Source of the DNA: Elymus sibiricus
Lineage: Eukaryota > Streptophyta > Magnoliopsida > Poales > Poaceae
Assembly: GCA_039707655.1 (NCBI GenBank)
Contig: CM077674.1
Location: 243,089,904-243,153,903, forward strand
Length of the DNA: 64,000 nt
Direction of reading: 5' to 3'
The stretch's first letter is position 1. Every line of letters starts with the position of its first letter. Under the pieces are notes generated by a model. The model did not search any database and had not been told where the DNA came from. It was given only the letters and a program-made list of their open reading frames with translations. Positions 31,960 through 44,116 of this stretch are shown here, one piece after another. The position numbers and the translations under genes are program-made.

Positions 31960-32966
31960 CGCATAAACTAGGGTTTAAGCTTCTGTCACTCTAGCAACCC
32001 ATCATGTAATTACTACTCCACAATGCCTTCCCTTAGGCCCAAAGATGGTGAAGTGTCATGTAGTTGACGTTCACACGACACCACTAAAGGAAGCAACAAC
32101 ATACATATCATCAATATATCGAACGAATACCAAATTCACATGATTACTTATGACAAGACTTCTCCCATGTCCTCGAGAACAAAAGTAACTACTCACAAAT
32201 CATATTTAGTTCAAGATCAGAGGGGTATTGAATATCATTAAGGATCTGAACATATAATCTTCCACCAAATAAACCAACTAGCATCAACTACAAGATGTAA
32301 TCAACACTACTAGCAACCCACAAGTACCAATCTAAAGTTTTGAGACAAAGATTGAAAACAAGAGATGAACTAGGGTTTGAGATGAGATGGTGCTGGTGAA
32401 GATGTTGATGAAGATTGGTCCTCCCACGGTGAGAGGATCGTTGGTGATGTCGATGGCTTCGATTTCCCCCTCCCGGAGGGAAGTATCCCCAGCGAAATCG
32501 CTCCGCCGGAGAGCAAAATAGCTCCTGCCCAGGTTTCGCCTCGAGACGGCGGCGCTTCGTCCCGAAAGTCTTCTCTATATTTTTTAGGGCAAATGAGCTT
32601 ATATAGCAGAAGGAGGGGGCCAGAGGCCAGCGAGGGGCCCCACAAGGCATCAGGGCGCGCCAGGGGGGCGCGCCCTGTTGCCTTGTGGGCAACTGGTGAG
32701 TCCCCTCCAGTATCTCTTTTCTCTAGTATTTTTTATATATTCAACAAAAAATCTCCGTGAAATTTCAAGTCAATTGGAGCTCTGTAGGATAGGTATCTCT
32801 GCTATAGCTATTTCAGGTCCAGAATTCCAGCTGTCGGTATTCTCCCTCTTCATATAAATCTTGCAAATTAAGAGAGAAAAGGCATAAGAATTGCATCATA
32901 AAGTGAAATAATGATAAATACATTATAAATAACAGTAGGAAATCATGATGCAAATTGAACGTATCA
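31960..32966 (-). mobile_element. E2: 3' LTR, inner part (cut by E3)
   Basis: It matches the two pieces of the E2 5' LTR: 31962-32059 corresponds to 50336-50433, and 32484-32966 to 58830-59315. On the minus strand it starts TGATACGTTCAATTTGCATC at 32966. A palindrome lies at about 32636-32690, with TATATAAG on the minus strand at 32598-32605. The outer part of the LTR lies beyond E3, off the window. Confidence 0.88.
32598..32605 (-). promoter_or_regulatory. TATA box of the E2 3' LTR
   Basis: TATATAAG on the minus strand, about 30 bases past the GC-rich palindrome. It is conserved at 58944-58951 in the other LTR. Confidence 0.6.
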
Positions 32967-32980
32967 ACTCCCCCAAGCTT
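32967..32980 (-). other. E2 polypurine tract
   Basis: AAGCTTGGGGGAGT on the minus strand directly precedes the 3' LTR start. It is identical to the E4 tract at 42682-42695. Confidence 0.8.
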
Positions 32981-34519
32981 AGACCTCGCTTGTCCTCAAG
33001 CGAAAACCGAAATCGATAATCATGACCACATGTTTAGAGAGAGAGGTGTCAATTAAAAATAAAATACGGACATGAAGGCATCATGATCTTTATTATAACA
33101 GCAATACATCATCATAAAACTTCTCATGAAGAAGTGACAATTCATTCTCAGGTTAAAGTATGAACCATAAACCGTATTGGAAACTAACAAACTATGATCT
33201 CAGTCACTGAAGCAATTGCAATTCATCATATTATCAGAAAGAGTCTATGTAAGAGCTTTGTTTAGCAAGTTCACATACTCAACTATCGTTTACTCTTCTA
33301 TGATTGCTGACACTCACGGCATACTTATGGAGCAAAAGTTTCAGCCAGACGCATAGAAAGATAGGGGCTTATAATTTCGCCACCCAACGTATTTACCTCA
33401 AGGGTAATGTCAACAATAATAACTCATGATCACCTACATCCAACTGGATATATATGCCTGGATCTATCCCCACCACATGATGCTTGCCAAGAGAGAAAAT
33501 AAAAACAGAATAGAGGAGAACACTATTGACTCTTGCATAAAAGTAAATACATAAAGTAAAAGATAGGCCCTTCGCAGAGGGAAGCAGAGGTTGTCATGCG
33601 CTTTTTTGTTTTGAGATGTGCAAACTCTTAATGTAAAGGAACGCCACTTTATATTGCCCCTTGTGATAGCGACCTTTATTATGCAGTCTGTCGCTTTTAT
33701 TTCTTCACCATCACAAGTTCGTACAAACCTTATTTTCCCTTACAATAAAAGATCATACATATTTAGGAGCAATTTTTATTGCTTTTGCACCGATGACAAC
33801 TTACTTGAAGGATCTTATTCAATCCATAGGTAGATATGGTGGACTCTCATGGCATGAAACTGGGTTTAAGGGTTTTTGGATGCGCAAGTAGTATCTCTAC
33901 TTAGTACAGAATTTTGGCTAGCAAAAGATAGGGGTCAAGCACCACATGTTAGAGGATCCAAAACAATATAACTTCTATGTGAATATAAGCAAACATAACT
34001 CATTACGTTGTCTTCCTTGTCCAACGTCGACTAATTGACATAGAATATTTAATGGGGGCTCACAATCATAAAAGATATCCAAGATAGTATATTTATATGT
34101 GAGACCTCTCTTCCTTTATTACTTTTTCATGAATTGCAACAATGACCAATGCTATGTTTGTCAACTTCTAACAAGTTTTATCAATTATACTTCTTTTATG
34201 TGAAGTCATCACTCCCCATGGGATTAGCATATGATCTTATTTTTTATTCTCTTTATTTTATTTCCAAGATTGGATCAACAAAAGCAAAACACTCAACTCA
34301 AACTACCCTTTATTATATAACTTTCACACACGATTACATAGATAGATAGACCACGAAGCAAGCACTCGAAACTAGATCATACTAAAACTTTATTTTTCTA
34401 AATCACGAAATAACTAAGGATCGAACTAAGATAGATAATGATGATAAAAGTGATGGTGATACGATACCGGAGCACCTCCCCCAAGCTTGGCACAAGCCAA
34501 GGGTGGTGCCCATACCCAT
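32981..34519 (-). other. E2 3' noncoding internal region
   Basis: AT-rich, with no credible ORF on either strand. It includes GCTTCCCTCTGCGAAGGGCCTATCT on the minus strand (about 33567-33591), shared with the E4 3' region at about 42170-42194, and a second AAGCTTGGGGGAGG motif at 34475-34488. E4 is inserted at its end; the 5 bases CCCAT at 34515-34519 are the target duplication. Confidence 0.7.
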
Positions 34520-35936
34520 TGATACATCTCCGTCGTATCTACTTTTCCAAACACTTTTGCTCTTGTTTTGGACTCTATATTGCATGATTTGAATGAAACT
34601 AACCCGGATTGACGCTGTTTTCAGCAGAACTACCATGGTGTTGTTTTTTGTGCAGAAATAAAAGTTCTTGGATTTGGAAGAAACTTTTTGGAGATTTTTT
34701 ATGGAATAAATAAAAAATACTGGAGCCAAGACCCACTGGAGGGGGGCCACCTGCTGCCCACGAGGCACCAGGGCGCGCCACCCCCCCCCCCCTGGCATGT
34801 CCTGGTGGCTTGTGGGACCCACGTGGCTCCGCTGACCCTAATCTCAGGCCTATAAATTCACAATTCCAGAGAAAAAATAGGAAATGAAGTTTTATTGCGT
34901 TTCACAATACGGAGCCGCCGCCACCTCCTGTTCTTCATCGAGAGGCCAGATCTGGAGTCCGTTCGGGGCTCCGGAGAGGGGGATCTTCCGGCATCGTCAT
35001 CATCAACCATCCTTCATCACCAATTTCATGATGCTCACCGCCGGGAGCGAGTATTTCCTTCGTAGGCTTTCTGGACGGTGATGAGTTGGATGAGATTTAT
35101 CATGTAATCGAGTAAGTTTTTTTAGGGATTGATCCCTAGTATCCACTATGTTCTGAGATTGATGTTGCTATGACTTTGCTATGCTTAATGCTTGTCACTA
35201 GGGCCCGAGTGCCATGATTTCAGATCTGAACCCTTTATGTTTTCATGAATATATTTGTGTTCTTGATCCGATCTTGCAATTTATATGCACCTGCTACGTG
35301 TTATGATCCGCATACCCCAAGGTGACAATAATTGGGATTCTTTCCGGTGATTACCGTAGTTTGAGGAGTTCATGTATTCACTATGTGTTAATGCTTTGTT
35401 CTGGTTCTCTATTAAAAGGAGGCCTTAATATCCCTTAGTTTCCTTATGGACCCCGCTGCCACTGGAGGGTAGGACAAAAGATGTCATGCAAGTTCTTATC
35501 GCAAGCACGTATGACTATATATGGAATACATGCCTACATTACATTGATGAATTGGAGCTAGTTCTGTGTCGCCCTAGGTTATGACTGTTACATGATGAAT
35601 GTTATCCAACATAATCACCGATCCAATGCCTACGAGTTTTTCACATGTTGTTCTTGCTAAGTTACTTTTGTTGCTACTGCTATCACAATTGCTACTACTA
35701 TTGCTGCTACCGTTACTGTTACCGTTACTCTTATTGCTACTGCTATCAAACTACCATACGACTGTGCTACTGATCACTCTACTGCAGATATTTAGTCTCC
35801 AGGTGTGGTTGAATTGAAAACTCAACTGCTAATACTTGCAAATATTCTTTGGCTCCCCTTGTGTCGAATCAATAAATTTGGGTTGAATACTCTACCCTCG
35901 AAAACTGTTGCGATCCCCTATACTTGTGGGTTATCA
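34520..35936 (+). repeat. E4 5' LTR
   Basis: 1417 bp from TGATACATCTCCGTCGTATC to ...GTGGGTTATCA. It holds the palindrome (about 34757-34820, with an expanded C run), a TATA box at 34851-34857 and a (T/C)TACTG-rich low-complexity stretch (about 35650-35755). Confidence 0.93.
34851..34857 (+). promoter_or_regulatory. TATA box of the E4 5' LTR
   Basis: TATAAAT following CTCAGGCC, about 30 bases beyond the palindrome. It is conserved at 43021-43027 in the 3' LTR. Confidence 0.65.
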
Positions 35937-35947
35937 AGACCTTTTTC

Positions 35948-35965
35948 TGGCGCCGTTGCCGAGGA
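35948..35965 (+). other. E4 primer-binding site (tRNA-Asp-like)
   Basis: TGGCGCCGTTGCCGAGGA, one mismatch from the E1/E3 site, 11 bases after the LTR end. Confidence 0.75.
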
Positions 35966-36014
35966 GCATAGCTCTATTTGCTGAGTCACTTGGGATTTAT
36001 ATCTGTTGATCACT

Positions 36015-38767
36015 ATGAAGAATCTGAAAGACGCTAAGACCAAGATCGTTCCCTCTAAGACGAGGGCAGGTAATGAACTGCCATCTAGCTCCGCACTCGA
36101 TTCACCTTCTGTTTTGAGTAAGCTTGCAACACCACCACTTGCTATTAATGCTGATATGTCGCAAGTTATTGATGATACCACTTCTGCTATGAATGATACT
36201 TATGATAATGCTAGTACTATGCTTGATAATGATGTGCCACTTGGTGAATTTCTTAGTGAACAACTTGCTAAAGCTAAAGAAATTGAAAATGTTGAAACTC
36301 TTGAGAATTATGATTCACCTATTATGCCTAGCTCTCCTACTAGAGTTGAGACACCTGATGAACATTGCTTTGATAGGGAGACGGCTAGAGCCATCCTTGC
36401 TTGTAATGATAGAAACGAAGTTATAAAATTGCTTGCTGAAATGAAAGAAAAATCTATGAGGGAGAGAACGAAATATGATCCTAAGTTTGCTACATCTCCC
36501 ATATTTGTTATTGATAAGGCTTATGAATTCTCTGTCGATCCTGAGTTGATTACTCTGGTTGAATCTGATCCTTTCCATGGCTATGAAACTGAAACAGTTG
36601 TGGCACATCTTACTAAATTAAATGATATAGCCACCCTATTTGCTCATGAGGAAAAAATTCGCTATTACTATATTCTTAAGTTATTTCCTTTCTCATTAAA
36701 GGGTGATGCTAAGGAATGGTATAATACTCTTGCTCCTGGTTGTGTGCGTAGTCCCCAGGATATGATTTATCACTTCCCTGAAAAATATTTTCCTGCTCAT
36801 AAGAAACAAGCTGTTTTACAGGAAATATTTAACTTTGTGCAAATTAAAGAAGAGAATCTCCCTCAAGCTTGGGGGGGCTTCTCCAATTACTTAATGCTTT
36901 ACCTGATCATCCTCTTAAGAAAAATGAAATACTTGATATATTTTATAATGGACTAACCGATGCTTCTAGGGACTACATAGATAGTTGTGCGAGTTGTGTT
37001 TTCAGGGAACGGACTATTGAACAAGCTGAGGAACTATTGAATAATATATTGAAGAATGATAATGATTGGGCACTTCCCGAACCACCGCCTAAACCCACTC
37101 CGAAGAAGAGGGGTATTTTATTTCTCAGTCCTGAAGATATGCAAGAAGCAAAGAAATGTATGAAGAAAAAAAGTATTAAAGTTGAAGATGTTAAGAATTT
37201 GCCACCTATTGAAGAAATACATGGTCTTGACACACCGCCACAGGTAGTAGAGGTAAATTCTCTTATAAAGTTTGATGAAAGTGATATTCCTTATAACAAA
37301 CCTCCTAGTCAATGCTTGTATGAATTTGACAATTATATTATTAAGCAACATCACTTCAATGCAAATGTTATGAAACAATTGAAACGAAATGCCTACATGA
37401 TTGATCGCTTGAGTGACTTGTTATTTAGAATTGCTAATGATGTTAAAGGTGTAAGTAAACATGCATCTATGGTTCAAACCCAATTAGAACAAGTTGCTAA
37501 ATCTCAGAGTGAATTTCTCAATGAAATGAATAACAATATGAATGATCATGCTGTTAGAGTAATGACTAGAGGAGGTAGAATGACTCAGGAGCCACTTTAT
37601 CCTGAAGGTCACCTTAAAAGAATTGAACAAGACTCTCAAAGAATTAATGTTGATGCACCTAGTCCATTTAAAAATAAAAAGAAAAAGAAAAAGAAAAATG
37701 ATAGGACTTTGCATACTTCTAGTGAACCGGAGGTAGAAAAACCCTTGGAGGATAGTAGTGATGTTTCTATTTCTGATGCTGAAACACAATCTGGTAATGA
37801 ACATTCACCTGATGATGATAATAATGATGATGCTCATGTGGATGCCCAACCATATAATAATAAAGAACTTGATAATGATGTTGAAATAGAACCTGCTGTT
37901 GATCTTGATAACCCACCTCCTAAAAACAAACGTTATGATAAAAGAGACTTCGTTGCTAGAAAACATGGTAAAGAAAGAGAACCATGGGTTCAAAAACCCA
38001 TGCCCTTTCCTCCTAAACCATCTAAGAAAAAAGATGAGGAAGAATTTGAACGCTTTGCTGAAATGCTTAGGCCAGTATTTTTGCATATTCGTTTGACTGA
38101 TATTTTAAAGATGCCCCCTTATGCTAAATATATGAAAGACATTGTCACAAATAAAAGAAAGATACCAGAAGCTGAAATTTCCACCATGCTTGCAAATTAT
38201 TCTTATAAGGATGGAGTACCTAAGAAACTAGGAGATCCAGGAATACCAACTATACCATGCTCCATTAAAAGAAACTATGTCAAAACTGCTTTGTGTGATT
38301 TAGGAGCCGGTGTTAGTGTTACGCCTTTCTCTTTATATAAAAGATTTGATTTGAATAAACTCACTCCCACTGAAATATCATTGCAAATGGTTGACAAATC
38401 AACTGCCATACCTATCGGTGTTTGTGAGGATGTGCCCGTTGTAGTTGCAAATGTCACTATTCTAACAGACTTTGTTATACTTGATATGCCCGAGGATGAC
38501 AACATGTCAATTATCCTTGGTAGACCCTTTTTGAATACTGCAGGGGCTGTTATTGATTGCAACAAAAGCAAGGTCACTTTTCATATCAATGGTAATGAAC
38601 ATACGGTGCACTTTCCGAAGAAACAATTTCAAGTAAATGGTATTCGTGTTATTGGAAAGACTCCGACAATTACTATTGGAAGTTTTCAACTCCCTCTTCC
38701 TACTGTTAAAAAGAAATATGAAACTCTTATTATTGGGGAGATGCATATCCCCGTTGAGGTAACTTAG
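36015..38767 (+). pseudogene. gag: E4 gag-protease with a frameshift
   Basis: ATG at 36015 (MKNLKDAKTK) opens the capsid part. The Gag core (about 36550-37060) has LFPFSLKGDAKEWYNTL and, after the shift, LDIFYNGLT. At 36871-36877 the expected TGGGGGAGG reads TGGGGGGGC, a loss of one A that moves the frame; it resumes as GLLQLLNALPDH and runs to 38767. Next come a coiled region, a lysine run (about 37670-37700) and an acidic stretch. The C-terminal aspartic protease has LCDLGAGVSVTP (DLGA in place of DTGA) and IILGRPFLNTAGAVIDC. Gag and protease were one frame originally. No zinc knuckle is evident. Confidence 0.88.
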
Positions 38768-39548
38768 TGTTATACGAAAGTTCTTCGGTTTCATGTTACT
38801 CGGAAATGGTTTGTTAATAAGACTTGATCAACCTTATTAATGGATTCTTTTTGAGCGGCATGTGGTCAATGAATTTAGTAAGAACAACCTTCTGTACCCA
38901 CTTTTTTCTATTATTTTTAGTTAAATGCAATAAAATGCCATGATTACCCTGTTTTCTGAATTATCCGTGCAATAAAAAATGCCCAAAAATAAAAGTGCTC
39001 AGAATGCAATAAAATATTGATATAAATTTTTATAGAATATTTAAGAATTTTTGGCACTAAAAACATACCAGGGGGATGCCCCATGTGCCCACGAGGCACC
39101 AGGGCGCGCCACCCCCCTGGCTCGCCCTGGTGGCTTGTGGACCCCACAGGGACCCCCTCACTTATTCCATCAGCCCCCTTCGTCTCTTACCTCTAGCAAA
39201 AATTCCTGGTATCTCTCTCTCTCTCTTGTGTTCTTGATCCCAAACCTGAAATTTTCGATCTCTTTGCTCGGAGCTCCGTTTCCGAAACTGTTTTGGGAGA
39301 TTGCTCCTTGGTATGTGACTCCTCCATTGCTCCAATTAGTTTTTGCTCTAGTGGATTATATTTTGCATAATTAGCTGCACTTGGTGCTACTGAAAATAAG
39401 CTTGCGTGTTGAATTATTTGAGTTCCAAGTAGTTTGAATGCTTGATATAGCCTCTAGACATCCATATGAGTAGTTGCTATCAATCTTGTGAAGTTGTATT
39501 GATATCATTTTGTGGCCCAAAAATTTTCAGAAATTTGTTCTTAGGAAA
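38768..39548 (+). other. E4 spacer before the accessory ORF, with LTR-like palindrome
   Basis: No ORF. From 39085 to 39147 it carries the same GC-rich palindrome as the LTRs (GTGCCCACGAGGCACCAGGG ... GCTTGTGGACCCCAC). CT-repeats (about 39210-39226) and a pyrimidine-rich leader up to the ATG at 39549 follow. It may be an internal promoter or splice-acceptor region for the accessory ORF. Confidence 0.55.
39085..39147 (+). promoter_or_regulatory. Internal copy of the LTR palindrome in E4
   Basis: It is nearly the same as 34750-34820 and 42929-42995 in the E4 LTRs, but lies 400 bases upstream of the accessory ORF. Its arms are complementary (GCCCACGAGGCACCAGGG against CCCTGGTGGCTTGTGG). Function is inferred. 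Confidence 0.5.
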
Positions 39549-40571
39549 ATGAATATCTTCCGAAGGAGTTCTTCGAAGCGGACCGCCAAGGGAGTCCTTG
39601 GGGACTCCTCGGACAACGACCTCAACATTCCGCGTAAGACGGAGGTCCGGCCGTACAAATGGCCGCACAATGCCTTCATGAACGAAGCCGGATTCTACCA
39701 AGAGTTCACGCAATTTGTTGCTAATGCCGGATTGACCGACTTCCTCGCAGATGAGTGTGACCAGCACCACATCCTTACGAATTCCTTTGTGCAAAACTTT
39801 CATTTTCGAAATAGGCTCGAACCCCCTGAGGTGCGCTTTGATTTATATGCTGAACATCATCAGATACCCCTGGCTGAGTTTTGTGAGATTTGTTTGATCC
39901 CATTTGATGGGGAAATTAGAGAGCCTCGACCGGAGGAGTTTGAGGGCTTCCTCCGCACATTAACTGTGGGAGAGGAAAGGGGCGTGTCGAGAGCCCGAGC
40001 CACTAGCTTGCAGTTTCCCTCTGTTCATTACTTTGCTTTATTCATAGGGAAATGCTTGACTGCTAGAGAGCAAGGTGGTGCGCTATGTGCACCTGACTTT
40101 GCCATTTTACGCCGCGCACTTTATAATGACAACACTTATAACCTGGGAGCTATCATTGCACGCCGCCTGCACACTAACAGGACTAAGGGTAAAATTCATG
40201 GCGGTATTTATGCTACTCGCTTAGCGAGATGTTTTAATGTTAACATTCGTCCTCATGATTACTTGTTGCCTAGAGTTTACTTAGATCACCAGTCTATGAG
40301 GGACCACCACTTTCTTGATGCTCCTGAGCCTCCTCACCACATTCGTTATAACTTGGTTTTTAGTGAGGATACTCGTGATATTATTCCGTTGCCTGCACCC
40401 GCTTTGTTTGATTTTCATGCCAGGAACGGATATATCGTGATGCCACCGGACATCGTTGCTTACCGGAATGCCTTGGCAACGGCAGAGGAGGAGGCCCAGG
40501 ATTGGGACGCTCGGGTGCCGCCGCCTCAGCACTTTCACATGGGACCAGATGGCTACTACGGATGGCCGTAG
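39549..40571 (+). CDS. E4 accessory protein, Athila ORF-1-like
   Basis: An intact ORF of 340 residues from ATG 39549 (MNIFRRSSSKRTAK) to 40571 (ending PDGYYGWP). A basic N-terminus is followed by a segment resembling what I remember of plant Athila ORF-1 / retrotransposon ORF1 proteins: LAEFCEICLIPFDGEI, then EGFLRTLTVGEERGVSRARA, then LGAIIARRLHTNRTKGKIHG. I see no membrane segment, zinc finger or catalytic motif. It is the only uninterrupted accessory ORF of the window, although gag next to it is frameshifted. Role unknown. A start further up in the same frame at 39510 is possible but not from an ATG. Confidence 0.75.
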   Translation: MNIFRRSSSKRTAKGVLGDSSDNDLNIPRKTEVRPYKWPHNAFMNEAGFYQEFTQFVANAGLTDFLADECDQHHILTNSFVQNFHFRNRLEPPEVRFDLYAEHHQIPLAEFCEICLIPFDGEIREPRPEEFEGFLRTLTVGEERGVSRARATSLQFPSVHYFALFIGKCLTAREQGGALCAPDFAILRRALYNDNTYNLGAIIARRLHTNRTKGKIHGGIYATRLARCFNVNIRPHDYLLPRVYLDHQSMRDHHFLDAPEPPHHIRYNLVFSEDTRDIIPLPAPALFDFHARNGYIVMPPDIVAYRNALATAEEEAQDWDARVPPPQHFHMGPDGYYGWP

Positions 40572-42681
40572 ACCAAGCTAGGCCAAAAGCCTAAGCTTGG
40601 GGGAGTACATATCTCTCACCGACATTACATTCATGCCCACACATTTCATTCCAGTTATCGGTGTTCATACTTTTTCATTGTATAATCCATGTTAGTTTTA
40701 TTTTCTCGCTTTCTTCTTGTGTGTTTGAAAAACTTTGTGAAAATCCAAAAATATTTCTCGTTTCTTTTCGGTTTTTATTTCTAGCTTAATTAGAAGTATA
40801 ATTTAAAGAAAACTAAAAAAGATTTCCCATTTCTTCTTTTACTTGTTGGGAGCTTTCCCATGTAAATAGTTTTTCTCGTTTTTGTTTTTTCTTCTTTATT
40901 TTGTTTTCTTCAGAAAAACTAAAAACTCCAAAAATATTTCAGTGTGTTTCTCTGAAATTCTTTTCTTTTGTTGAGTCATTGTAAGGAGAAGACCACGATG
41001 AAAATGTTGAGTGGCTCTCATATGCATTGTTGTTGATCTAACAAAGAGCCCATTTTACCTTGTCTTCTCCTTTGAATAAAATTCTTGCAGATTCCAGCTT
41101 AGTCCACGGCACACTTGCACTATTTTTATTTTCATATCATTCGGTCGTGCAAGTGAAAGGCAATAATGACGAGGATTTGATGAAGTGACTGTGGCAAGGA
41201 AAAGCGGGTATGAACTCAACTTGTTCTTTGTTTTTGTAAATATGTTTAACTCAGTATCCATGATTCAGCATATTATGATTAAACATGTTTATGATGACAA
41301 TTAGAGATTATAGTTGCTCATGCCATGCTTAAGCAGCTAGGAGTGGATAATGATTTATCTCGGGTGTCAACATGCTTTAAAATGTTCATGATGTAGTATG
41401 ATGATATGGTATCCTCCTCTGAATGTTTCGAGTGGCTTGACTTGGCACATGTTCACGCATGTAGTTGATTCAAAACCAACATAGCCTCCACGATATTTAT
41501 GTTCATGGTGCTTATATCCTACTCATGCTAGTATTCAATGTTGATTATTCATAATGCATGATTATGACCGTTTTCGCTCTCTAGCTGGTCGCTTCTCAAC
41601 CTATTTGCTAGCCTTCGCCTGTACTAAGCGGGAATAGTGCTTGTGCATAAAAACCCCTAAACCAAAGTTATTCCAGATGAGTCCACTATATCTACCTATA
41701 TGCGGTATTACTCTGTCGTTCTAAGTAAATTTGCATGTGCCACCTCTAAATACTCAAATGAACATCTGTTTTGTGTGCCCGTACCGCTCATGGAGCGATA
41801 GGGGGTGGTCAGTATCTTCCATGCTAAGCGGGTTATTCTCATGACGAGTGTTTATTCACGTGTCCTTGCACGAGAGCGGTTGGTAATCGGGATGCCCAGT
41901 CCCATAATCAAAATTGCAAAATAATAAAACAAACTCCCCTGGAAAGTTGTTGGTATGGAGGGCACCCGAGGATTTGGCTAGCCATGGCTTGTGTTTGTTG
42001 GTGGAGGGGGGTAAACTTTACTTTACCGCTTGGGAACCGCCGCTAATGTGTTTAGCATGGAAGATATTGAAAACTCTCGGTCGTGACGTTGACAGGAAAG
42101 GCATACCTCCCAAAATTTTATTTATCTCTGATTTAAGCTTCGAGCTCTGGCACCTCTGCAAATCCATGCTTCCCTCTGCGAAGGGCCTATCTATTTACTT
42201 TTATGTTATTTTACTTTTATTGTTGAGCCATCACCTTCTCAAATAAGCACCAGTCCTAAGAGCACTATTTTCATTCTCATGCATCGTGTATAGTTAATGT
42301 TGTGTGCATCATGACTGGATCTCTTCTACGATGAATTACAATGTTTAGTCATTGCTTGAACTTTGGAGGTGCTCTGCATTTATGTTTTGCGGTCTCAGAA
42401 AGGGCTAGCGAGATACCATGTTGTCATATTATATCATGATTGTTTTGACAAAGTGTTGGCATTTGAGATATCTTATTATTACTCGCTAGTTGATTATGCC
42501 ATTGATAAGAGTGAATATAATTTCTAAGAGTTATCATTTGCATGGTTAGTTCATGATCTTTGCTGAAAACTTGGGCACTATTTAAGCATATATATAGATA
42601 CAAGAACAAAAGAGTTTGTAAAAGTTTTTCTTTATCACTTTCAGTTTGTCAACTGAATTGCTTGAGGACAAGCAATGAGTT
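40572..42681 (+). other. E4 3' noncoding region
   Basis: About 2.1 kb of mostly AT-rich sequence with no supported gene. A polypurine-like AAGCTTGGGGGAG lies at 40593-40605, 20 bases after the accessory stop. The part around 42100-42230 matches the E2 3' region. An ORF at 41914-42246 has no recognisable feature and I do not call it. Confidence 0.65.
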
Positions 42682-42695
42682 AAGCTTGGGGGAGT
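42682..42695 (+). other. E4 polypurine tract
   Basis: AAGCTTGGGGGAGT directly before the 3' LTR start at 42696. Confidence 0.85.
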
Positions 42696-44107
42696 TGATA
42701 CGTCTTCGTCGTATCTACTTTTCCAAACACTTTTGCTCTTGTTTTGGACTCTAATTTGCATGATTTGAATGAAACTAACCCGGACTGGCGCTATTTTCAG
42801 CAGAACTACCATGGTGTTGTTTTTTGTGCAGAAATAAAAGTTCTTGGAATTGGACGAAACTTTTTGGAGATTTTTTATGGAATAAATAAAAAATACTGGA
42901 GCCAAGACCCACTGGAGGGGGGCCACCTGCTGCCCACGAGGCACCAGGGCGCGCCACCCCCCTGGCGTGCCCTGGTGGCTTGTGGGGCCCACGTGGCTCT
43001 GCTGGCCCTAATCTCAGGCCTATAAATTCACAATTCTAGAGAGAAAAATAGGAGAGGAAGTGTTGTTGTGTTTCACGATACGGAGCCGCCACCACCTCCT
43101 GTTCTTCATCGGGAGGCCAGATCTGGAGTCCGTTCGGGGCTCCGGAGAGGGGGATCTTCCGGCATCGTCATCATCAACCATCCTTCATCACCAATTTCAT
43201 GATGCTCACCGCCGGGAGTGAGTAATTCCTTCATAGGCTTGCTGGACGGTGATGAGTTGGATGAGATTTATCATGTAATCGAGTTAGTTTTGTTAGGGCT
43301 TGATCCCTAGTATCCACTATGTTCTGAGATTGATGTTGCTATGACTTTGCTATGCTTAATGCTTGTCACTAGGGCCCGAGTGCCATGATTTCAGATCTGA
43401 ACCCTTTATGTTTTCATGAATATATTTGTGTTCTTGATCCAATCTTGCAATTTATATGCACCTGCTACGTGTTATGATCCGCATACCCCAAGGTGACAAT
43501 AATTGGGATTCTTTCCGGTGATTACCGTAGTTTGAGGAGTTCATGTATTCACTATGTGTTAATGCTTTGTTCCAGTTCTCAATTAAAAGGAGGCCTTAAT
43601 ATCCCTTAGTTTCCTTATGGACCCCACTGCCATGGGAGGGTAGGACAAAAGATGTCATGCAAGTTCTTATCGCAAGCACGTATGACTATATACGGAATAC
43701 ATGCCTACATTACATTGATGAATTGGAGCTAGTTCTGCGTTGCCCTAGGTTATGACTGTTACATGATGAATGTTATCCAACATAATCAGCGATCCAATGC
43801 CTACGAGTTTTTCACATATTGTTCTTGCTAAGTTACTTCTGTTGCTACTGCTGTCACAATTGCTACTATTATTGCTGCTACCGTTACTGTTACCGTTACT
43901 CTTATTGCTACTACTATCGAACTATCATACTACTGTGCTACTGATCACTCTGCTGCAGATATTTAGTCTCCAGGTGTGGTTGAATTGACAACTCAACTGC
44001 TAATACTTGCAAATATTCTTTGGCTCCCCTTGTGTCGAATCAAGAAATTTGGGTTGAATACTCTACCCTCGAAAACTGTTGCGATCCCCTATACTTGTGG
44101 GTTATCA
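42696..44107 (+). repeat. E4 3' LTR
   Basis: 1412 bp from TGATACGTCTTCGTCGTATC to ...GTGGGTTATCA, with the palindrome (about 42929-42995) and a TATA box at 43021-43027. It is followed by the target duplication CCCAT. Confidence 0.93.
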
Positions 44108-44116
44108 CCCATGTAC

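Larger units (their letters stand above)
34520..44107 (+). mobile_element. E4: Athila-lineage Gypsy element without polymerase, TSD CCCAT
   Basis: A structurally complete element of 9588 bp: 5' LTR 34520-35936, primer site, gag-protease, accessory ORF, polypurine tract and 3' LTR 42696-44107. A perfect duplication CCCAT flanks it (34515-34519, 44108-44112). No RT, RNase H or integrase is present between the protease (ends 38767) and the accessory ORF (starts 39549), so it would have relied on enzymes from another element. By eye the LTRs differ at about 50 sites (nearly 4%), implying about 1.4 million years at 1.3e-8 per site per year. Confidence 0.93.

Noticed and set aside
35599..35817. Leucine-rich ORF in the E4 LTRs (also 43770-43988)
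   Set aside because: Translation of a TACTG/TTGCTA low-complexity stretch; not a membrane protein gene.
41914..42246. 110-codon ORF in the E4 3' region
   Set aside because: No domain; the sequence is shared with the noncoding 3' part of E2 where it is not open.
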